From Henriciella litoralis (lineage in GTDB: Bacteria; Pseudomonadota; Alphaproteobacteria; Caulobacterales; Hyphomonadaceae): a stretch of DNA of 64,000 nt. This document shows, one piece after another, positions 18,007 through 26,376 of this stretch. A program made the position numbers and the translations under genes. How positions within the stretch are numbered: position 1 is the stretch's first letter; each line of letters starts with the position of its first letter. The notes beneath the pieces were generated by a model. That model searched no databases and was not told the origin of the DNA. It worked only from the letters and a program-made list of their open reading frames with translations. The stretch covers positions 248,001-312,000 of the forward strand of contig NZ_NCSS01000006.1 of the NCBI RefSeq assembly GCF_002088935.1, in the 5' to 3' direction.

Positions 18007-18969
18007 ATGGAACCGTCATATATCGTCGCCGTCATACTCGCGGTGGCTGGCCTGGTGCTGCTGGTGTCTGCGGTGAAGGTCGTCCCGCAGGGCTATAATT
18101 ACACCGTTGAGAATTTCGGCCGGTACACCAACACGCTGTCGCCGGGCCTGCATTTCATCGTGCCGTTCTACCAGCGGATCGGTCGTCGCATGAACATGAT
18201 GGAAAGCGTTCTGGATATCCCGACGCAGGAAGTCATCACCAAGGATAACGCCATGGTGTCGTGTGACGCGGTGGTCTTCATCCAGGTGATTGATCCGGTT
18301 TCTGCCGCGTACGAAGTGAACAATCTTCAGAACGCGATTGAAAATTTGTCCCTGACCAACATCCGGACAGTTGTTGGTTCAATGGATCTTGATGAGGTTC
18401 TCTCCAATCGCGACGAGATCAATGCGCGGCTTCTGAACGTTGTCGATGCCGCAACCAATCCGTGGGGTGTGAAGGTTACCCGGATCGAGATTGCCGATCT
18501 CACACCGCCAGCAGATATTACCGAAGCTATGGCGCGCCAGATGAAGGCCGAACGTCTGAAACGGGCGGAAATTCTCACGGCGGAAGGCGACAAGCAGTCT
18601 GCCATCCTGAAAGCCGAAGGCGCCAAGCAGAGCCAGATCCTTGAGGCTGAGGGCCGACGGGAAGCGGCGTTCCGCGACGCTGAAGCGCGTGAGCGTGAGG
18701 CAGAGGCTGAAGCCAAGGCGACAGCCATGGTCTCCGAAGCTATCGCCAAGGGTGACGTCAACGCGATCAACTACTTCCTCGGCCAGCAATACGTGATGGC
18801 GTTTGAGAAGCTCGCGACATCGCAGAGCCAAAAGACGGTCATCATCCCGGCGGAGTTCAGCTCCATCATCGGTACGATTGAAGGCATCAAGGGCCTGACC
18901 GACAGTGCTGCGGCTAGTCGTTCTCAGACGGGCGGCGCGGTGCCACCAACACGGCGGGGGCGGGACTAG
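18007..18969 (+). CDS. SPFH/Band 7 membrane protein (slipin/QmcA-like)
   Basis: About 320 residues: one N-terminal TM helix (YIVAVILAVAGLVLLVSA), the SPFH domain (VVPQGYNYTVENFGRYTNTLSPGLHF ... QEVITKDNAMVSCDAVVFIQV), then a long Ala/Glu-rich coiled coil with repeats of AEGxKQSxIL. This matches QmcA/stomatin-type scaffolds that organise membrane microdomains. The ATG is chosen for the GAGGGGA just upstream over a GTG 18 bases earlier. It pairs with the NfeD gene 2 bp downstream, the usual arrangement. Confidence 0.93.
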   Translation: MEPSYIVAVILAVAGLVLLVSAVKVVPQGYNYTVENFGRYTNTLSPGLHFIVPFYQRIGRRMNMMESVLDIPTQEVITKDNAMVSCDAVVFIQVIDPVSAAYEVNNLQNAIENLSLTNIRTVVGSMDLDEVLSNRDEINARLLNVVDAATNPWGVKVTRIEIADLTPPADITEAMARQMKAERLKRAEILTAEGDKQSAILKAEGAKQSQILEAEGRREAAFRDAEAREREAEAEAKATAMVSEAIAKGDVNAINYFLGQQYVMAFEKLATSQSQKTVIIPAEFSSIIGTIEGIKGLTDSAAASRSQTGGAVPPTRRGRD

Positions 18970-18971
18970 TC

Positions 18972-19445
18972 ATGGATGCACTGATTGATCTCATGTGGCC
19001 GACGAATGCCTGGCACTGGCTAGGTATTGGATTGATCCTGCTGGCAATCGAAATGGCCGTTGGCACGTTCGATCTGCTCTGGATTGCGATTGCTGCAGCA
19101 GCGACGTCGGTGTTTGCCGCCATCGCACCGGGAAGCATCAGCGGCTGGGAAGGACAGCTTGTCCTCTTCGCGGTCGCGTCGATCGGCCTGCTTGTTTTCG
19201 GCCGAACCGTGTTCGCCGATATACGGATGAACGCCGCTGAACACCCAACGCTGAACAAACGAATGAGCCGCGCCGTGGGAAAGACCGGGACGGCGATGAG
19301 CGATTTCGTTGCTGGAGCCGGGCGCGTACGTCTTGGCGATACGGACTGGTCTGCTGAAACCGTAGATGGCAGCAATCCGGTTGCTGGCGCGAATGTGGTC
19401 GTTGAGGCGACGGCGGGCAATGCGCTTAGAGTTCGCGCGGCCTGA
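18972..19445 (+). CDS. NfeD-family membrane protein
   Basis: 157 residues: TM helices near 14-34, 35-53 and 60-78, then a C-terminal OB-fold domain (GTAMSDFVAGAGRVRLGDTDW ... GANVVVEA). This is the short NfeD1b type (YbbK) that partners SPFH proteins. It lies 2 bp after the stomatin gene, so the two are co-translated. Its stop is 3 bp from the stop of convergent xseA. Confidence 0.9.
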   Translation: MDALIDLMWPTNAWHWLGIGLILLAIEMAVGTFDLLWIAIAAAATSVFAAIAPGSISGWEGQLVLFAVASIGLLVFGRTVFADIRMNAAEHPTLNKRMSRAVGKTGTAMSDFVAGAGRVRLGDTDWSAETVDGSNPVAGANVVVEATAGNALRVRAA

Positions 19446-19448
19446 TCG

Positions 19449-20876
19449 CTAGAAGAGACTCCCCTGCGGCGTGTCCGGTTTTGGCGGCGCAGGCGTTTTC
19501 GCGGGTGCGGGCTTTTTCGGCGTTGGTTTGGGCTTTTGAGAGTCGGACGTGACCTCAGCGTCAAATGAGCCATCGGCCAGCGTTACCGATAGAGCCTGGC
19601 CTGGCGCAAGGCCGTCGCTCGTTCTCAGCACGTCGCCTGACGCATCTTTGACGATCGCAAAGCCGCGATCCAGTGTCGCCTGATAGGAGAGCGCCTGAAG
19701 CAAATTCGCTTTTGAGGCGAGTGCCGTTCTGTGGCTCTCAATCTTTCGCTTCAATGCCGGCGTCGCGCGACTGGACGCTTCGCCAAGCGCCTGACGCGCG
19801 CGCCGGGCCTCAAGTTTGAGTGGCTCTATACGTAGCCTGCCGGCTGAACGTGCGAAGATGATCTGCTTGGACTTGATGGCTCCGGAGAGGCCTGAGCGCA
19901 GGCTGGCATCCAGATGATCGATGCGCTGGTTCTTTTGCGTCAGCAGCGTTTCAAGGCGCGGCAGGCGCGAGGCACGCAGGCGGTCGCGGTCGTGGCGCAC
20001 CCGGCGGGCGAGGGCGCGTTTCAGGCTTTGGCCGCGTTCTTCAATCGACAGCAGAAGGTCAGAGCGAACGGGTACAGCGATTTCCGCGGCGCCGGTCGGC
20101 GTCGGTGCGCGGGCATCGGAGACGTAGTCGATGAGCGTGGTGTCGGTTTCGTGGCCGACGGCAGAGATCAGTGGAATTTCGCTCTCGAAGGCTGCGCGGA
20201 CGACGTTCTCTTCGTTGAACGGCCAGAGGTCCTCAATCGAGCCGCCGCCACGCCCGACGATCAAGACATCGGGACGGTCATCGCCGGTCATCGCATTGAA
20301 GCCGCGAATGGCAGCCTCGATCTGCCCGGCCGCGGAATCGCCCTGCACGAGGGCAGGCCAGAGAATGACGCGGACGGGGAAGCGCTCACGGATGCGGTGA
20401 AGGATGTCGCGGATCACAGCACCGGTCGGGCTTGTGACGACGCCGACCGTACGCGGAAGATAGGGCAGGCGCTTTTTGTGACGTTCGTCGAACAGTCCTT
20501 CGGCGGCGAGCTTCTTCTTGCGCTCTTCCAACAGCGCCATGAGCGCGCCGGCACCGGCCGGGCGCATGAAGTCCGCGATCATCTGATAGTTTGAGCGGCC
20601 AGCATAGATGGAGAGCCGCCCTTCGGCGACAACTTCCAGACCTTCCTCTGGCTTGAAGGGCAGGCGCGAGACCGAGCCTTTCCACATCACTGTGTTGAGG
20701 ACCGCCTTGTCGTCCTTGATGTCGGCATACATGTGGCCGGATCGGGCGATCGTCACACGGCCAAGTTCGCCGCGAACGCGCACATGATCGAAATTCGTCT
20801 CGATGGTCTTCTTGAGGCTTCCGGCAAGTTCAGAAACCGTCAATTCTGTGATGTTCGAGGCGGGGGTGTCGGTCAC
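19449..20876 (-). CDS. xseA: Exodeoxyribonuclease VII large subunit
   Basis: Catalytic subunit of the single-strand-specific ExoVII nuclease. About 475 residues: N-terminal OB fold (ITELTVSELAGSLKKTIE ... VRVRGELG), the catalytic core with VGVVTSPTGAVIRDI and GRGGGSIEDLWPFNEE, then a long coiled coil and a Pro/Lys-rich tail. The start is taken as GTG, which has AAGGCT at good spacing and lies 4 bp after the upstream gene's stop; a TTG further upstream would overlap that gene and has no ribosome site. xseB is not nearby. Confidence 0.93.
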   Translation of the reverse strand: MTDTPASNITELTVSELAGSLKKTIETNFDHVRVRGELGRVTIARSGHMYADIKDDKAVLNTVMWKGSVSRLPFKPEEGLEVVAEGRLSIYAGRSNYQMIADFMRPAGAGALMALLEERKKKLAAEGLFDERHKKRLPYLPRTVGVVTSPTGAVIRDILHRIRERFPVRVILWPALVQGDSAAGQIEAAIRGFNAMTGDDRPDVLIVGRGGGSIEDLWPFNEENVVRAAFESEIPLISAVGHETDTTLIDYVSDARAPTPTGAAEIAVPVRSDLLLSIEERGQSLKRALARRVRHDRDRLRASRLPRLETLLTQKNQRIDHLDASLRSGLSGAIKSKQIIFARSAGRLRIEPLKLEARRARQALGEASSRATPALKRKIESHRTALASKANLLQALSYQATLDRGFAIVKDASGDVLRTSDGLAPGQALSVTLADGSFDAEVTSDSQKPKPTPKKPAPAKTPAPPKPDTPQGSLF

Positions 20877-20880
20877 GTGA

Positions 20881-21333
20881 TTAGCCTTGACTGCTCTTGT
20901 CAGGGTCAGACAGCCCGGCAGCAACAGTGCTGACGCGCGCCTTCAATTCCCCCGAGATGCGGGTCATCATGAACGTTCCTGTCCATTCGGACGGATCATC
21001 AAAGAACCATACGCCGCTGACGACGCAACAGTCGGGGTCCGTATCGCCGTGATAGCGCAGCAGCCGATGGTTTCCATCAGCGAGCGGCCCCTCAATCTTG
21101 GTGAACTGCACATCCAGGCCGAAGCGCTGGCCGATAATCTCGGATTCGCACTCACCATCCGGCGTTTGACCGTCAAAGTCCTCCTCAAGGACAGAGCCGG
21201 TGATTGTTCCGCCGTCTTCAGAGAGCCATGCGGTAAACGCAATGGCTTCATCTGTGAGATCGAAACTATAGAAGCCTGTCCACAGGCCGCTAAGGCTGTT
21301 GGTTCGGCGCGATTGAGAAGCGTTTCTTGTCAT
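20881..21333 (-). CDS. Uncharacterised acidic protein upstream of xseA
   Basis: 150 residues, not recognised. Alternating hydrophobic strands with SGLWTGFYSFDL, DGGTITGSVLEEDF, VSGVWFFDDPSEWTGTFMM suggest a small beta-barrel (lipocalin or avidin-like) cytosolic protein; there is no signal peptide. Cys at about 61 and adjacent Cys102-Cys103 are seen. It is translated immediately ahead of xseA (4-bp gap), so probably in one operon. An equally long frame on the opposite strand lacks such composition and is treated as a shadow. Confidence 0.7.
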   Translation of the reverse strand: MTRNASQSRRTNSLSGLWTGFYSFDLTDEAIAFTAWLSEDGGTITGSVLEEDFDGQTPDGECESEIIGQRFGLDVQFTKIEGPLADGNHRLLRYHGDTDPDCCVVSGVWFFDDPSEWTGTFMMTRISGELKARVSTVAAGLSDPDKSSQG

Positions 21334-21489
21334 TGCTGATACCCTGCATTGATCACGGTCGATCCATCAAGGGGGAGTGTCCAGTCTGCCGTGAATTTAT
21401 CTGTGACCATCCATTAGTGCTCGCGAGATTTGCCAGAGAGGCTGATTAAGGACTTGATCTCAGCAGGTTCGGCGTTCATCACCCGCCTC

Positions 21490-22779
21490 ATGAAAATCCT
21501 CATTCTTGGTTCAGGCGGCCGCGAGCATTCGCTGGCCTGGAAAATCAGCCAGTCACCCTTGGTGGACGAAGTGTTCAGCGCGCCGGGAAACCCCGGCATG
21601 GACCAGATCGGCCCATGTTTTGATATTGATCCGACCAATCTGAAAGACGTGCAGGAACTGGCGCTTCAGCTGACGCCGGACCTGATCATCATCGGCCCAG
21701 AGGCGCCGCTGGCGGCAGGTGTTTCCGATGCGCTGCGGGCGCGCGGATTTGATGTCTTCGGACCAAGCCAGCAAGCCGCCCAGTTGGAAAGCTCTAAAGG
21801 CTTCGCCAAGGATCTGATGCAGAAGTATGGCGTGCCGACCGCGGCCTATGGCCGGTTTTCGGACCTGACCGAAGCGCTCGATTATCTTGAGACGATGAGT
21901 GCGCCTTACGTCATCAAGGCAGATGGTCTGGCAGGCGGCAAGGGCGTCGTGATCGCGGAAACGCTGGAAGTCGCCGAGAATACGGTCGAGGAGTTCATGA
22001 CCGGCAAATACGGTGATGCATCGACCGAGATCGTCATCGAAGAGTTCATGACGGGCGAAGAAGCCTCAATCTTCGTCATGACCGATGGCGAAGGGGCGAT
22101 CTATCTGCCACCGGCGCAGGACCACAAACGGGTCGGCGATGGGGATACCGGGCCGAATACAGGCGGCATGGGCGCCTATGCGCCAGCGCCCGTTGTTGAT
22201 GCGCGCACCATGGAGCTTGTTCAGGCGCTGATCGTGGAGCCGATGCTGTCCGGCATGGCTGAAGACGGTATGCCCTATCAGGGCGTCCTCTATGTAGGCA
22301 TCATGGTGACCGAGAGCGGCCCGAAAGTCGTTGAGTTCAATGCCCGCTTTGGTGACCCGGAGTGTCAGATCCTGATGACGGGTTTGCCCGGCGATATCGT
22401 CCCCGCGCTACTGGTTTGCTCAACGGGTGGGCTTGTCGGAAGCCATGCCGCCTTGTGCGAGATGATGGGGCTCTCCGACTATGAGCCAAGCGCCATCGTC
22501 GTTATGGCGGCCAAGGGATATCCTGAAGCGCCGATTAAGGGCGGCGTGATCAAGGGGGTCGAAGCGGCCAATGAGCTTGATGGTGTCACGGTCTTCCACG
22601 CCGGCACGGATAAAACAGCCTCTGGTGAACTTGTGGCGACAGGCGGGCGCGTGCTTGGCGTGGCTTCTACAGCGCTGAACCTGAAGCAGGCTATTGATGG
22701 CGCATATGATGGCGTCGCGAAGATCGACTTTCCTGACGGTTTCTTCCGCAAGGACATCGGGCGACGGGCGCTTGGATAA
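21490..22779 (+). CDS. purD: Phosphoribosylamine--glycine ligase
   Basis: Second committed step of purine synthesis: ATP-dependent joining of glycine to 5-phosphoribosylamine (GARS). About 429 residues, ATP-grasp fold. Seen are MKILILGSGGREHSLAWK at the start, ADGLAGGKGVV near 157-167, EEFMTGEEASIFVMTDG and NARFGDPECQ near 290. The start is fixed by the conserved N-terminus; the ribosome site is weak. Divergent from the xseA pair, so both promoters lie in the 156-bp gap. Confidence 0.96.
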   Translation: MKILILGSGGREHSLAWKISQSPLVDEVFSAPGNPGMDQIGPCFDIDPTNLKDVQELALQLTPDLIIIGPEAPLAAGVSDALRARGFDVFGPSQQAAQLESSKGFAKDLMQKYGVPTAAYGRFSDLTEALDYLETMSAPYVIKADGLAGGKGVVIAETLEVAENTVEEFMTGKYGDASTEIVIEEFMTGEEASIFVMTDGEGAIYLPPAQDHKRVGDGDTGPNTGGMGAYAPAPVVDARTMELVQALIVEPMLSGMAEDGMPYQGVLYVGIMVTESGPKVVEFNARFGDPECQILMTGLPGDIVPALLVCSTGGLVGSHAALCEMMGLSDYEPSAIVVMAAKGYPEAPIKGGVIKGVEAANELDGVTVFHAGTDKTASGELVATGGRVLGVASTALNLKQAIDGAYDGVAKIDFPDGFFRKDIGRRALG

Positions 22780-22864
22780 ATATTTTTAATCTGGGGCAAT
22801 GGTCGCAACCAGTTAGCGGCAGGGCCGTTGGTTCTTCAATAGCAACGCTTGAAGGACCAGCAGA

Positions 22865-23296
22865 ATGCAAAATCCAAATATTGACGCCCTTAATGATGTC
22901 ATCAAAACACTGATTGATAGCCAGCAAGGCTATCAAAAGGTGTGCGAGATGTCGGACGATAGCTACGCGCTACGTTCCAAGTTCCAGTCGCTCGCCAATG
23001 AGCGGACCGCACTTATCAACGACTTCCAGACGCAAGTCCGCGCTTATGGCGGCGAACCGCAGACGAGTGGCGGAGTTGCAGGCTCGATGCACAGAGCCTG
23101 GGCAGACTTCACGTCCATGTTCCGCGACGATGAGAAAGCCGCCCTGGAAGCCGTCGACACTGGTGAGGAGCACCTCGCCAAGGAAATTGACGACAAGCTC
23201 GAGAACACAGAGCTCGACGCTCAAGCCCGCGAGCTTCTCCGGCGCGCCAAGTCTTCCGCCTGTTATGGCGAGAACTTTGCCGACCAGCTGTCGTAA
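22865..23296 (+). CDS. PA2169/DUF2383 four-helix-bundle protein
   Basis: 143 residues, mostly helical: IDALNDVIKTLIDSQQGYQKVCEMSDD, LRSKFQSLANERTALINDFQ, GSMHRAWADFTSMF, then DDEKAALEAVDTGEEHLAKEIDDKL. This is the PA2169 family, a ferritin-like bundle of unknown function often induced by stress. GAAGGA lies just upstream of the ATG. Single gene with a strong terminator. Confidence 0.88.
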   Translation: MQNPNIDALNDVIKTLIDSQQGYQKVCEMSDDSYALRSKFQSLANERTALINDFQTQVRAYGGEPQTSGGVAGSMHRAWADFTSMFRDDEKAALEAVDTGEEHLAKEIDDKLENTELDAQARELLRRAKSSACYGENFADQLS

Positions 23297-23332
23297 TCTC
23301 GCTAAAGCGACATTCGTTTAAACGAACGGTCG

Positions 23333-23362
23333 AGAGCCGCCTTTTCGAAGGCGGCTCTTTTC
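23333..23362 (+). terminator. Rho-independent terminator
   Basis: An 11-bp perfect stem (AGAGCCGCCTT / AAGGCGGCTCT) closed by a TTCG tetraloop and followed by TTTC. A separate 14-bp perfect palindrome, TTCGTTTAAACGAA, lies 7 bp ahead of it. Confidence 0.88.
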
Positions 23363-23444
23363 GTTGCGGCAAGCAAGAAGTTGACTTGTCGGCTGTGTCT
23401 CCAGCGTTAGGGTGCGCCTGAAAGAATTATCAGGGAGTCATGCA

Positions 23445-24533
23445 ATGACCGAGGCTGCCAACGCGCAGGAAATGTTCACCGGAACGAAGGAAGTCGTCGA
23501 GTCTCACAGGTTCGACGAAAGCAAGCTGGCCGACTGGATGCAGAAGAACGTCGAAGGCTATGAAGGCCCGTTGACGGTCAAGCAGTTCAAGGGCGGACAG
23601 TCCAATCCGACCTACAAGCTATTCACGCCGAACAAGACCTATGTGATGCGGCGCAAGCCGCCCGGAAAGCTGCTGCCATCGGCGCACGCCGTTGACCGCG
23701 AATTCCGGGTGATCAACGCGCTGTACCCGACTGGCTATCCAGTGGCGCGCCCGTACGGACTTTGTGAAGATGAAGACGTCATCGGCACCATTTTTTATGT
23801 GATGGACTGTGTCGAAGGTCGCATCCTCTGGGACGGAACACTTCCAGAGTATGAGCCAGCCGAACGCCGCAAGATCTACGAAGCCAAGGTCAAGACGTTT
23901 GCTGACCTGCATAATACGGATTGGCGCGCCATCGGGCTTACCGGATTTGGCAAGGAAGGCGATTATGTTGCGCGCCAGGTCCATCGCTGGACAAAGCAGT
24001 ACAAGATGTCGGAAACCGAGCACATCGACGACATGGAAAAGCTGATCGATTGGCTTCCAAAAAATCTGCCCAAGAATGAGGACGTCACGATCGTCCATGG
24101 CGACTATCGGCTGGACAATATGGTGCTGCACCCAACTGAACCGAAAGTGATCGCGGTCCTGGACTGGGAGCTGTCGACGCTCGGCGACCCGCTGGCCGAC
24201 TTCTCATATCACTTGATGAATTGGGTCATGCCGGGATCTGATCCGGCGCGCGGTTCTATTCCGAACATTCCTGACCTGAAGTCCTACGGTATTCCGACAC
24301 TTGAGGAATATGTGGATATGTATTGTGAGCGGACCGGCCGCGATGGCATGCCGGACCTGAACTACTATTTCGCCTACAATGCGTTCCGGCTTGCGGGCAT
24401 TCTGCAAGGGATTGTCGGCCGCGTCCGCGACGGCACAGCCTCGAACGCCAATGCCGCCGCGAATGCAGAGCGGGTGAAACCGCTTGCGGCCTTTGCGGCC
24501 TCGCGGGCCCGTATGGCCGGCATGGAAGGCTAG
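23445..24533 (+). CDS. Phosphotransferase family protein (ACAD10/11 N-terminal type)
   Basis: About 362 residues with the aminoglycoside-phosphotransferase/kinase fold. Nucleotide-binding lobe GGQSNPTYKL near 50-59 and VMRRKPPGKLL; catalytic loop HGDYRLDN at 218-225 and Mg-binding DWE at 240-242 (LDWELSTLGDPLADF). Such proteins resemble the N-terminal domain of ACAD10/11, which phosphorylates 4-hydroxyacyl-CoAs, so a role in acyl-CoA breakdown is likely but inferred. The ATG after CAGGGAG is chosen. Followed 3 bp later by the next gene. Confidence 0.88.
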   Translation: MTEAANAQEMFTGTKEVVESHRFDESKLADWMQKNVEGYEGPLTVKQFKGGQSNPTYKLFTPNKTYVMRRKPPGKLLPSAHAVDREFRVINALYPTGYPVARPYGLCEDEDVIGTIFYVMDCVEGRILWDGTLPEYEPAERRKIYEAKVKTFADLHNTDWRAIGLTGFGKEGDYVARQVHRWTKQYKMSETEHIDDMEKLIDWLPKNLPKNEDVTIVHGDYRLDNMVLHPTEPKVIAVLDWELSTLGDPLADFSYHLMNWVMPGSDPARGSIPNIPDLKSYGIPTLEEYVDMYCERTGRDGMPDLNYYFAYNAFRLAGILQGIVGRVRDGTASNANAAANAERVKPLAAFAASRARMAGMEG

Positions 24534-24536
24534 ACC

Positions 24537-25442
24537 ATGACAAAGATTATCGAAGGCCCGCTTCGCAAGCCGGCGCAAATGCTGGCCGAGCAGTCCTATG
24601 ACGGGCACAGCTCAATCCATGATGACAAGGAAGCCGAGCGACTTGGCATCGCCGCTGGTCCGATTGAGGGGCCGACGCATTTCAGCCAGTTCACGCCGTA
24701 TCTTGTCGACCTGTTCGGCAAGGCCTGGTTCGAGCGTGGGTGTTTCTCGACGCATTTTCTGAACATGGTGGTCGAAGGCGAGGCGGTGAAGGTCATCATC
24801 GAGCCGCGATCAGAGACGCATGCCTATTGCCGCGCTGTGAAGGAAGACGGCACGCCGGTTCTCGAAGCCAGCGCGACGCTTGAACCAGACCATGGAGAGA
24901 CCTTGCTACGTGCGCGCATGGCCAATCTGCGGCCAGCGGGCGATCTCGTAATTCTCGAAAATATGAGAGTCGGTCTCACCTCCGATCAAGACGAGATTGT
25001 GCGGATGGATCCGGATCAGCACATGGGCAATCTCTATCCCTTCTCCCTGAATGAGAAGCTGAAGAAAATCACTGAGCCTATGGATTGGTACAGTGATGCG
25101 GACGCGTCGCCATGGGGCAAAGCAATTGTGCCGACCGAGATGGTGTCGGTGCTCGGCAACTATACGGGCGGTATGACCAAGTGGCCGATCAAGAAGCCGT
25201 CCATTGGCCTGTTTGCTGACCTTGAGATCAGGATGATCGATGGGCCGCTCTTCGTGGGCGAAACCTACAGGCTGAAGCGCGAAGTCGTTGCTCTGTCGCA
25301 AAGTCGCCGCGTAGAAAATTATTGGGTGGAAACGAGCTTTTTCGATGAGTCAGGCAAAACGCTGAAAGCGAAGATGCTTCTGAATCACGCGATCTTGAAG
25401 GCAAGCTATCCGGACTATCCGGCGGACCGGCTGCCAGGCTGA
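24537..25442 (+). CDS. Uncharacterised protein, possible double hot-dog (MaoC-like) fold
   Basis: 301 residues, soluble. I do not recognise a named family. Near the N-terminus AERLGIAAGPIEGPTHFSQFTPYL resembles the substrate loop of MaoC-like hydratases, and two halves (about 10-140 and 160-295) each could hold a hot-dog fold; GPLFVGETYRLKREVVAL in the second half is hot-dog-like. It sits 3 bp after the ACAD10-type phosphotransferase, which suggests a shared acyl-CoA substrate. Fold and role are inference. Its stop codon abuts that of the convergent gene. Confidence 0.6.
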   Translation: MTKIIEGPLRKPAQMLAEQSYDGHSSIHDDKEAERLGIAAGPIEGPTHFSQFTPYLVDLFGKAWFERGCFSTHFLNMVVEGEAVKVIIEPRSETHAYCRAVKEDGTPVLEASATLEPDHGETLLRARMANLRPAGDLVILENMRVGLTSDQDEIVRMDPDQHMGNLYPFSLNEKLKKITEPMDWYSDADASPWGKAIVPTEMVSVLGNYTGGMTKWPIKKPSIGLFADLEIRMIDGPLFVGETYRLKREVVALSQSRRVENYWVETSFFDESGKTLKAKMLLNHAILKASYPDYPADRLPG

Positions 25443-26306
25443 TCAAGCGCAACCAGCGGTCAGATAATCATCTTCAAAGATGTAAGTCCGCGGGGCGATC
25501 GGGACGGTGATGTCTTTATAGACATTGTTGTTTGGGTCGTCCCATGACTGGATAAATTCTTCCATATAAGTGATGCGGTCGCCCAAATATTTTTGCAAAT
25601 ATTCGGCGTCGAGCATGCCCCAGTAATTGTCAGGCGCGACGCGGCAGTCTTCTTGTCTGGCGCTCTCCAGCATACGTTTGCTGACTTCGGCAATGTAATC
25701 CATGTCGACATTCTGAGCGGCAAGGTGGCCTTTCATGTGATCTCGCCCGCTCTGGTACATGGTGTAGGCGAAATCATAGCCAAATCCGGCCTGAAGCGCC
25801 GCGGCACGGCTTGGTTCCTCGCCATCATGGGTCCAGGCATACCACTGCTTGAAAGGCATCATGACGATACCATGCACGGCGAAATGGGCAGAGCGGTGAA
25901 TGCGGATGTCATCTGCGCCGGGTAACAGCACCATGGCGCAGGCGGACATGCATTGTCCGGCGAAAACGACGGGTTCTCCGCGTCCATCAAGAATGCCGCT
26001 CATGATGCGCGCGGTCGCCACATTGCCGCCCGGGCTCGTTATAATGATCTGGTCCGCCGGCTCCATTTCGGCCAGCGACAGAAACTCCCGCGGGAAGATT
26101 GCCGCATTGTAGCAAATGCTGTCGCTGCCTTCGATGCGATACACACCCTCTGTTGCGAGGCAGGTTTCTACCAGCTCGTCGAGTTCAGCTGTCGGGCTGT
26201 CAAACTTGATGGGCTCGCCAGATTGAGCCTGAGCCGCGCCGGTAAAATAGGCGGGTCCGATTGCTGCAAGCGCGCAAGCGACGAGTGTAGAAGCTAATCG
26301 GCTCAT
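25443..26306 (-). CDS. Periplasmic ClpP/crotonase-like protein (COG3904 type)
   Basis: About 287 residues with a signal peptide (MSRLASTLVACALAAIGPAY ... AQAQ). The core IIITSPGGNVATARIM, GQCMSACAMVLLPGA and HFAVHG matches periplasmic ClpP-like serine-protease-fold proteins: oxyanion Gly-Gly, presumed nucleophile Ser in MSACA and His in VHG. Extra Cys residues near both ends might form disulfides. Substrate unknown. A longer upstream reading frame exists but would bury the signal peptide. It lies downstream of the P450 on the same strand. Confidence 0.75.
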   Translation of the reverse strand: MSRLASTLVACALAAIGPAYFTGAAQAQSGEPIKFDSPTAELDELVETCLATEGVYRIEGSDSICYNAAIFPREFLSLAEMEPADQIIITSPGGNVATARIMSGILDGRGEPVVFAGQCMSACAMVLLPGADDIRIHRSAHFAVHGIVMMPFKQWYAWTHDGEEPSRAAALQAGFGYDFAYTMYQSGRDHMKGHLAAQNVDMDYIAEVSKRMLESARQEDCRVAPDNYWGMLDAEYLQKYLGDRITYMEEFIQSWDDPNNNVYKDITVPIAPRTYIFEDDYLTAGCA

Positions 26307-26376
26307 CAATCTGTCTTTCTCTTTCAGGCGATTAGTTATCGCTTCAGGAGAGAGTGATCGGCTCTGACGCCCATGT

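Noticed and set aside
19914-20594. 226-codon plus-strand frame opposite xseA
   Set aside because: It lies wholly within the well-supported xseA gene with no ribosome site or recognisable domain.
20887-21339. 150-codon plus-strand frame opposite the gene upstream of xseA
   Set aside because: Composition and coupling to xseA favour the minus-strand gene; the plus-strand frame has no ribosome site.
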